Assembly: GCA_025965335.1 (NCBI GenBank)
Contig: JAOPXC010000326.1
Location: 1 to 55,307 of the forward strand
Direction of reading: 5' to 3'
Length of the DNA: 55,307 bases
DNA from: Nocardioides sp.
GTDB taxonomy: Bacteria; Actinomycetota; Actinomycetes; Propionibacteriales; Nocardioidaceae
Of this stretch, positions 49,926-55,307 are shown piece by piece. A program made the translations under genes and the position numbers. The notes beneath the pieces were generated by a model. It had not been told where the DNA came from. It made no database searches and saw only the letters and a program-made list of their open reading frames with translations. The stretch's first letter is position 1, and each line of letters starts with the position of its first letter.

Positions 49926-51376
49926 CGGACGCCCTCCATCAGCTCGATCGCGCGCCTGGTCGCGCCCGCGTTGGACAGGTGGACCTCGGCGCCGGCCTCG
50001 ACCAGCGCCTGAACCTGGCGGTCGAGACCCTGCGGGTCCGCCTCGGTCCCGACGACCGCGATCACCACGGGTTGCCGGATGTCGACGATGGCCGGTGCTA
50101 GCAGGGCCGCCGGGTCGGGCTCGGCGCCGTGGCCCAGCACGAGGTCCAGCAGGACCACCGCGGTGTCGTCGTCGCCGGCAGCCCGGGCCAGGTGCTCGAG
50201 CCGGAGGGTGGGGTCGATCATCGGGTGCGCGCGGCCGGCCGTGAGGGCGTCGTCGCCGAAGTCGACCATCGTGTGCGCGGCCGCCGTCAGGTCCGGACCC
50301 AGCGCGAGCTCCGGCAGGAGCGGGATGTTGCTCCGGACCGGCCCCAGCGTCTCGGCCGCGACCAGCATCGCCTCGTCGCACAGCGTCCCGCCGACGAAGA
50401 GCCCGCGCAGGAAGCGACCCGTGGTGGCCGGCTCCACGCGGCCGCTGACCGGCCACTGCGGCACCTCGCGTCCGAGTCGGGTGAGCACGGTCTCGGTGGC
50501 CGCGGTCAGGTCGGGCTGCCCCGCGCCGAGCAGCGCGAACTCGACGGGGGTGCCCAGGGTGGCGGCGTACGCCCGGATCCCGTCGGCGACATCGGGGGCC
50601 GGCGGCTTCGACACGACCACGATCAGCTCGACGGCGGGGTCGGTGTCCAGGCGACGCAGCGCCTCCCGCGTCGAGCTGCCGCGGACGTCGGTCGACAGGT
50701 CGCGCCCACCGACGCCCAGGGCCGAGGTGACGCCGACGCCCGCCCGGTCGAGCAGGGCGAGCAGCTGCTGGCAGCCGGTGCCGGAGGCGGCCACGATGCC
50801 GACCGGGCCGGGCCGGACGGTGTTTGCGAAGCCGAGGCCGAGACCGTCGACCACGGCCGTGCCACAGTCCGGGCCCATCACCAGCAGGCCGCGGTCCGCG
50901 GCCGTCCGTTTGAGCGCCAGCTCCTGGTCGAGGGGCACGTTGTCGCTGAAGATCATCACGTCGCGCCCGGCGTCGAGGGCGTCCATCGCCTCGACCAGCG
51001 CGGAGGCGCCGGGCACCGAGACCAGGACGAGGCCGTCGTCCAGCTCGCGCAGGGCCGTGGCGGTCGTCCGATGGGGCGCGACCACGGCCGCGTCCGTCGT
51101 ACGACGGTTGGCGTCGCGCAGCGCCCGGTCGACGCCGGCGAGCGCGTCCGCGAGGGACCCGCCGTCGGCGAGCCGGATCGCCACGACCAGGTCGTTGGGG
51201 GTCGCGTCCGGGGGCACCGTGAACCCCATCTCGGTGAGCACCTCGACGTTGAGCGGCGTCGCCATCGCCACCTGGGCAGCGGCGACGCCGTCGACCCCCT
51301 GGACCACCCGCGAGACTAGGAGCAGCGTCACCGAGTCGGCGTACGCGCCGGGTCGGAGCTCGACGTGTGCGTTCAT
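49922..51376 (-). CDS. fdrA: FdrA (AllF-like) acyl-CoA synthetase-fold protein
   Basis: 484 residues. The N-terminal alpha/beta part precedes two CoA-ligase-like Rossmann modules: MGPDCGTAVV, GPVGIVAASGTGCQQL (about 190-206), LGVGGRDLSTDVRG, and a C-terminal LLDLVLGHGAEPDPA. FdrA proteins resemble succinyl-CoA synthetase alpha chains and form part of oxamic transcarbamylase. It overlaps both neighbours by 4 bases, so subunit synthesis is coupled. Confidence 0.88.
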   Translation of the reverse strand: MNAHVELRPGAYADSVTLLLVSRVVQGVDGVAAAQVAMATPLNVEVLTEMGFTVPPDATPNDLVVAIRLADGGSLADALAGVDRALRDANRRTTDAAVVAPHRTTATALRELDDGLVLVSVPGASALVEAMDALDAGRDVMIFSDNVPLDQELALKRTAADRGLLVMGPDCGTAVVDGLGLGFANTVRPGPVGIVAASGTGCQQLLALLDRAGVGVTSALGVGGRDLSTDVRGSSTREALRRLDTDPAVELIVVVSKPPAPDVADGIRAYAATLGTPVEFALLGAGQPDLTAATETVLTRLGREVPQWPVSGRVEPATTGRFLRGLFVGGTLCDEAMLVAAETLGPVRSNIPLLPELALGPDLTAAAHTMVDFGDDALTAGRAHPMIDPTLRLEHLARAAGDDDTAVVLLDLVLGHGAEPDPAALLAPAIVDIRQPVVIAVVGTEADPQGLDRQVQALVEAGAEVHLSNAGATRRAIELMEGVR

Positions 51377-52059
51377 GCTGCGTCCTCCCGCTGGGACAAG
51401 CCGGCCAGTGCCCACTGCCCACCCTCCAGCAACCCGGCGCCGGACGTGTGCCCGACCGCCGCGAGTGCGGTGGCGCGCGCGGGCTCGGCGGCCGTCCCGA
51501 CCGCCGCGACCCAGGCTGCGAACTCGGGCAGGACCTCGCCCCACAGTGCGCACGCCAGGAGCGTCGCGGAAAGCAGCGTCGTGCGGCTCAGGTGCGACCG
51601 CACCGCGGCGTCGATCTCGGGGGTCGCGACGCCGGCCGCGCGATGGATGGCGAGCCAGCCGCAGAGCACGTCGTCGGCGTACGGCGTGAGGCCGTCGCCG
51701 GAGCCGACCATTCGCGCCACGGTGTCCGGGTCGAGCCGGGTGGACGACCCGCTCGGGGCCGGGACCGACCCGAGCCGGGGGACCGTCACGTCGACGTACC
51801 GCCCGGGCACCAGCGCGGACCCGTCGACGCGCAGCACGCCGTCGCGCACCTCGGCGCGGTGACCGGCGAACGGCAGCTCGGGTCCCGCGATCCGCAGTGC
51901 GCACGGCACCGCGGTGGCCGTGGCGGCGACGACGCCGACGCAGCGGCCGCCGAGGTCGACGTACAGCGCGTGCCGTCCGCGGTGGACCACCGGGACCGGT
52001 CCGTCGGGTGCGTTGCGCAGCCGCTGCCCGACCCTGGGCGGCGCACTCACGGGGATCAT
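51373..52059 (-). CDS. DUF2877 protein, AllH/YlbF-like
   Basis: 228 residues. The family core GSGDGLTPYADDVLCGWLAI (about 118-137) and TTLLSATLLACALWGEV match DUF2877, the smallest partner of the oxamic transcarbamylase set. It is the first gene of the leftward operon. The start MIPVSAPPRVG at 52059 abuts the first copy of the tandem element (from 52061), and ahead of the ATG there is no ordinary Shine-Dalgarno, so the element may shape initiation. Confidence 0.82.
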   Translation of the reverse strand: MIPVSAPPRVGQRLRNAPDGPVPVVHRGRHALYVDLGGRCVGVVAATATAVPCALRIAGPELPFAGHRAEVRDGVLRVDGSALVPGRYVDVTVPRLGSVPAPSGSSTRLDPDTVARMVGSGDGLTPYADDVLCGWLAIHRAAGVATPEIDAAVRSHLSRTTLLSATLLACALWGEVLPEFAAWVAAVGTAAEPARATALAAVGHTSGAGLLEGGQWALAGLSQREDAA

Positions 52060-52060
52060 G

Positions 52061-52166
52061 TGGGGTCCCTGCGGCAACCGGAGCGCAGCGAGGATTGCCG
52101 TGGGGTGGTCACCTTGGGGTCCCTGCGGCAACCGGAGCGCAGCGAGGATTGCCGTGGGGTGGTCAC
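52061..52166. repeat. Two tandem copies of a 52-bp palindromic element
   Basis: Identical 52-bp units at 52061-52112 and 52115-52166 (period 54) fill most of the divergent promoter between the DUF2877 gene and pucR. Each unit contains CGGCAA and TTGCCG arms around GGAGCGCAGCGAGGA, so each can fold as a hairpin. Identity over the whole unit implies a recent duplication. They could be a repeated operator for PucR or a dispersed palindrome that duplicated. Confidence 0.9.
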
Positions 52167-52241
52167 TCGCCCGACGCTAGCCGGGGCGATTACGGTTTGC
52201 CGATGTGAGGTTGTGCCAACGAACCCGGAGAGGGAGCGCAC

Positions 52242-53510
52242 ATGTTGATAGGCGGTGACGATCGCGGGGCCGTCCTGGCGCGGCTGGACGCCCTGCACTC
52301 GGGGCTCACCCAGATCGTGCTGGAGGGGGGCAACCTCGATGGCATCGCCGCCGAGGTCGCGCGGGTGCTGGACGTCGGGGTGATCGTGACGTCGACCGAC
52401 GGCCGGGAGCGGGCGGCCGCGTTCACCGACGACCTGCGCATCCTGCTGGAGGCTCACGAGCTCGTCGACCCGACCGGCCGTCTGCGGGTCGAGCGGATCG
52501 GCGGGGACCGCGGGATCGTGGTGGGCGACGGCGAGATCCGCGCCCTGCGCGTCGCGGCCGGCGGCGCCGACCTGGCTCGGCTGATCTGCCTGCGCCCGGG
52601 TGCCCCGCTGTCGTCCGACGACGTGCACGCCCTCGAGCGGGCCGCGGCCGTCGCCGCGCTGCTGATCAGTCGCGAGGAGGCCGTCACGGCCGTCGAGAAC
52701 AAGTACCAGGGCGACTTCCTGCGTGACCTGTTCCTGCGCCGCGCCGGCGACGAGGACTACGTCGCCGAGCACGCCGACACGTTCGGCTGGGACCTGCGCC
52801 GCCCCGTGGTCGTCGTGGCTGCCGAGATCGACCCGCCCGGGAAGGACGAGGCCGCGGTCTCCCGCGCGATCCGCCGCCAGTGGCAGGCGCGTTTCTCCGC
52901 CGCGTGGCGCCAGGTCAGCCGCGGCATGGACGCGGGCATCCCGAGCGTCGACTTCTCCTCCGAGGTCGTCACGCTGCTGCCCGTCACCGACGGTGACGAG
53001 CAGCCGATCGCCGGGCACGACGTCGTACGGCGTGCGGTCACCGCGGTCTCGGGGGACCGCGGCGGCGGGCGGCGGCCGTTCTCGGTCGGCGTCAGCAGGG
53101 TCGCGTCCTCGCTCGAGGAGCTGCCCGAGGCCTACGCGCAGGCACGTCGGGCGGTCGAGGTGGGTCGACGCGTCAACGCAGGTCGGTCGACCACGTTCTT
53201 CGACCAGCTCGGGCTGCACCGGCTGATCGCGCTGATCCCGGACGCGGGGGAGCTCCGGTCCTTCACCAACGACGTGCTCGGCCCGCTGGCCGAGAGCACC
53301 CCTGAGGCGGCCGACCTGCGCGAGACCCTGCAGGTGCTGCTCGACACGAACTTCAACGTCGCGGAGGCGGCCCGGCTCCAGTTCTTCCACTACAACACGA
53401 TGCGCTACCGGGTCGCCAAGCTGGAGCGGCTGCTCGGTCCGCTGTCCTCGGACCCGCACCTGCGTCTCGACGTCGCCGTGGCCCTGCGGGTCCTCGAGAT
53501 CACCAACTGA
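52242..53510 (+). CDS. PucR family transcriptional regulator
   Basis: 422 residues. The N-terminal two thirds have a GAF-like sensor (about 20-150) and a GGDEF-like/CdaR middle part (TDGDEQPIAG, RRPFSVGVSRVASSLEELPEAYAQA). The C-terminal HTH_30 reads NFNVAEAARLQFFHYNTMRYRVAKLERLLG (about 367-396, given here in part by its key residues). PucR proteins activate purine or allantoin use. It diverges from the AllH-F-G-like operon and precedes the permease gene. Confidence 0.9.
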   Translation: MLIGGDDRGAVLARLDALHSGLTQIVLEGGNLDGIAAEVARVLDVGVIVTSTDGRERAAAFTDDLRILLEAHELVDPTGRLRVERIGGDRGIVVGDGEIRALRVAAGGADLARLICLRPGAPLSSDDVHALERAAAVAALLISREEAVTAVENKYQGDFLRDLFLRRAGDEDYVAEHADTFGWDLRRPVVVVAAEIDPPGKDEAAVSRAIRRQWQARFSAAWRQVSRGMDAGIPSVDFSSEVVTLLPVTDGDEQPIAGHDVVRRAVTAVSGDRGGGRRPFSVGVSRVASSLEELPEAYAQARRAVEVGRRVNAGRSTTFFDQLGLHRLIALIPDAGELRSFTNDVLGPLAESTPEAADLRETLQVLLDTNFNVAEAARLQFFHYNTMRYRVAKLERLLGPLSSDPHLRLDVAVALRVLEITN

Positions 53511-53668
53511 GCGCCGACCCGGCGCCAAATTGACGTCTCGGGCGGAGAACACCCGACAACTGCTGCCAGCCCCATCGGCGTTCCTTCGGCACTACTCGCC
53601 CTCGTGGGTGTGTCATGAAGGTCATTACTTTGTGGATGCTCGGGCCGGTGCTCACGAGGAGGAATGTC

Positions 53669-55126
53669 ATGTCGATGTTCAAGTGGGAAGTAGTCGATCC
53701 CGGGCCCGGCGAGGCGGTGGCGCCGAACCAGCGACTGCCGTGGCCCAAGACCGTGGGCCTCGGCGCCCAGCACGTTGTCGCGATGTTCGGGGCGACGTTC
53801 GTCTTCCCGCTCATCATGGGTCTCAACGCCAACCTGGCGATCATGATGAGCGGCATCGCCACGATCTGCTTCCTGCTGATCGTGCAGGGCAAGGTCCCGA
53901 GCTACCTCGGTACCTCCGCGTCGTTCGTCGGAGCCGCCACCGCGATCTACACCTACAGCGGCAGCGGCGGGCCGGGCGGACCCGCTGACGTCACCGGCGC
54001 GATCCTGGTCGCCGGCATCGTGCTGGCCATCGTGGGCATCATCATCCACGTGCTGGGTGCGGACTCGGTCAACGCCGTCCTCCCGCCCATCGTCACCGGC
54101 GCGGTCGTGATGCTGATCGGATTCAACCTGGCCCCGGTTGCGACCCAGACCTACATGCCGTCCGACCCCTGGGTCGCGATCATCACGATGACCGCCGTCA
54201 TCCTGATGGCCGTGGGCTTTCGTGGTTTCATCGGCCGGATCGCGATCTTCCTCGGCCTGATCTTCGGCTACCTGCTGTCGGTGGTCTGGGACTGGATCTT
54301 CGGCAAGAGCTCGCTGCCCCTGCCCGGCAATCCCGACCCCGGCCCGCACGACCGGGTGAACTGGGACGCGGTCAAGAACGCCGACTGGTTCGGCTTCCCC
54401 ACCCACACCAAGGACGGCCTCGTCGGCAACCAGGCCTTCACCGACGGCTACGCCAATGTGGGCTGGCACACCCCCTCCTTCTCGATCGCCTTCATCCTGC
54501 TGGCCCTGCCAGCTGTGATCGCACTGGTCGCGGAGAACCTCGGCCACGTCAAGGCGGTGGCCGAGATGACCAAGACCGACCTCGACCCGGTGATGGGCAA
54601 GGCGGTCGCGGCCGACGGCGTCGGCACGATCATCGCGTCGGCGGTCGGTGGCTCGCCCACCACGACGTACGCCGAGAACATCGGAGTCATGGCCGCGACC
54701 CGGGTCTACTCGACGGCGGCCTACTTCGTGGCAGCGATCGTCGCGATCCTGCTCGGTCTGGTGCCCAAGTTCGGACAGATCGTCAATGCGACTCCGCCCG
54801 CGGTGCTCGGCGGGATCACGCTGGTGCTCTACGGGATGATCGGCCTGCTGGGCGCCAAGATCTGGAAGGAGAACAACGTCGACTTCGCCAAGCCGGTCAA
54901 CCTGGTCCCCGTTGCGGCGGGCATCATTCTGGCCATCGGCAACGCCGACCTGAAGTTCACCAACGACTTCCACCTCACCGGAATTGCACTCGGCACGATC
55001 GTCACCGTCGCGGGTTACCACCTCGCGCGACTCGTAGCTCCGACGGACTCCGACGACGGGGCCATCATTATCGTGGGACAGCCCGGTGCCAATGTCGAGG
55101 ACCACGCCCCACCCCACAAGGACTGA
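53669..55126 (+). CDS. NCS2 uracil-xanthine permease family transporter
   Basis: 485 residues, about 14 membrane helices. The substrate/ion site segment VALVAENLGHVKAV and the signature GGSPTTTYAENIGVMAATRVYS (about 345-366) are NCS2 hallmarks; the TTTYAEN form is frequent in uracil-type members. With PucR and a molybdenum-hydroxylase subunit next door, a purine base is equally likely. The ATG at 53669 has GAGGAGGAA upstream. The next gene starts 1 base after the stop. Confidence 0.9.
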   Translation: MSMFKWEVVDPGPGEAVAPNQRLPWPKTVGLGAQHVVAMFGATFVFPLIMGLNANLAIMMSGIATICFLLIVQGKVPSYLGTSASFVGAATAIYTYSGSGGPGGPADVTGAILVAGIVLAIVGIIIHVLGADSVNAVLPPIVTGAVVMLIGFNLAPVATQTYMPSDPWVAIITMTAVILMAVGFRGFIGRIAIFLGLIFGYLLSVVWDWIFGKSSLPLPGNPDPGPHDRVNWDAVKNADWFGFPTHTKDGLVGNQAFTDGYANVGWHTPSFSIAFILLALPAVIALVAENLGHVKAVAEMTKTDLDPVMGKAVAADGVGTIIASAVGGSPTTTYAENIGVMAATRVYSTAAYFVAAIVAILLGLVPKFGQIVNATPPAVLGGITLVLYGMIGLLGAKIWKENNVDFAKPVNLVPVAAGIILAIGNADLKFTNDFHLTGIALGTIVTVAGYHLARLVAPTDSDDGAIIIVGQPGANVEDHAPPHKD

Positions 55127-55127
55127 T

Positions 55128-55307
55128 GTGAAGCCCGCACCCTTCGCGTACTCCCGGCCGGGGTCGCTCGACGTAGCACTGGCGACCCTGGCCCGGGACC
55201 CGGACGCGAAGGTGCTGGCGGGCGGACAGAGCCTGGTCCCGTTGCTGTCGATGCGGCTGGCCGCCCCGTCGGCGCTCGTCGACATCAACGGGCTGCCCGG
55301 ACTCGAC
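55128..55307 (+). CDS. FAD-binding subunit of xanthine dehydrogenase-type hydroxylase, partial
   Basis: Sixty N-terminal residues from a GTG. LAGGQSLVPLLSMRLA (about 31-46) is the first FAD-binding loop of the CoxM/XdhB family, and SALVDIN follows. The gene runs off the right edge. With MoeZ-dependent molybdopterin, the neighbouring permease and PucR, this is probably the start of a purine-oxidising hydroxylase operon. Confidence 0.88.
   Translation, partial: MKPAPFAYSRPGSLDVALATLARDPDAKVLAGGQSLVPLLSMRLAAPSALVDINGLPGLD

Noticed and set aside
1-55307. CRISPR arrays, tRNA/rRNA genes, insertion sequences, prophage
   Set aside because: No regularly spaced repeat arrays, no cloverleaf-like sequences, no transposase, integrase or phage structural motifs were seen.

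Overview
The window reads as chromosome of a high-GC actinobacterium, most likely a member of the Nocardioidaceae (Nocardioides-like). The protein families point there: DUF3107, DUF5302, the ferritin-like/DUF3107/TetR/MoeZ block, and a DEAD-box helicase next to a lone ParA. Coding density is high, many genes overlap by 4 bases (ATGA/GTGA), GTG and TTG starts are common, and the intergenic palindromes are of a type I associate with this family. I see no rRNA, tRNA, CRISPR array, transposase or integrase. No stretch longer than 300 bases lacks a gene.

Layout. (1) 0-4.3 kb: housekeeping genes, with a leftward run of a PRC/MgtE_N/CBS protein, a DUF1003 protein, an Mrp/ApbC ATPase and TatB. (2) 4.4-26.1 kb: an envelope-associated island. 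It holds four paralogous sulfotransferase-like proteins, a LicD-like/SAM-methyltransferase fusion with a DUF6752 partner, two family-2 glycosyltransferases (one with DUF2304), a large polytopic membrane protein and an OafA-type acyltransferase with a SGNH domain. It also holds three secreted phosphodiesterase-type proteins: degenerate murein hydrolase + endonuclease/exonuclease/phosphatase (EEP), cutinase + seven RCC1 repeats + EEP, and a PLD-like protein. An acyl-CoA dehydrogenase sits inside the island while its usual MaoC partner lies just beyond it, which suggests that envelope genes entered a core locus. (3) 26-33.9 kb: small lipoprotein, DUF5302, MaoC, MFS, CASTOR/POLLUX-like channel, histidine phosphatase, DUF6758, PHP phosphoesterase, SDR. 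(4) 34-40.4 kb: ParA, L,D-transpeptidase, RhlE-type helicase, ferritin-like protein, DUF3107, TetR, MoeZ, an arrangement resembling the Mycobacterium tuberculosis Rv3206c-Rv3214 region as I recall it. (5) 40.5-48.3 kb: secreted trypsin-like protease behind a striking triple operator-like element; a DUF4129/MoxR/DUF58 operon ending in an alkyltransferase-like DNA-binding protein; a tandem SnoaL protein; a 2'-5' RNA ligase-like protein; a secreted orphan. (6) 48.5-55.3 kb: nitrogen/nucleobase catabolism, with FdrA, DUF1116 and DUF2877 (homologous to the E. coli AllFGH oxamic transcarbamylase set) divergent from a PucR regulator, an NCS2 permease and the start of a xanthine-dehydrogenase-type FAD subunit. 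Two tandem copies of a 52-bp palindromic element lie in the divergent promoter.

Working together: the island proteins plausibly build, decorate (sulfate, acyl, methyl, possibly phospho groups) and trim a surface glycopolymer. The two most unusual proteins are the 984-residue cutinase-RCC1-EEP enzyme and the 601-residue protein whose muralytic domains look dead. The latter follows a TcpC-like membrane protein, so the pair resembles a remnant of a conjugation module re-used beside a sulfotransferase. All function statements are sequence-reading inferences; no database search was run.
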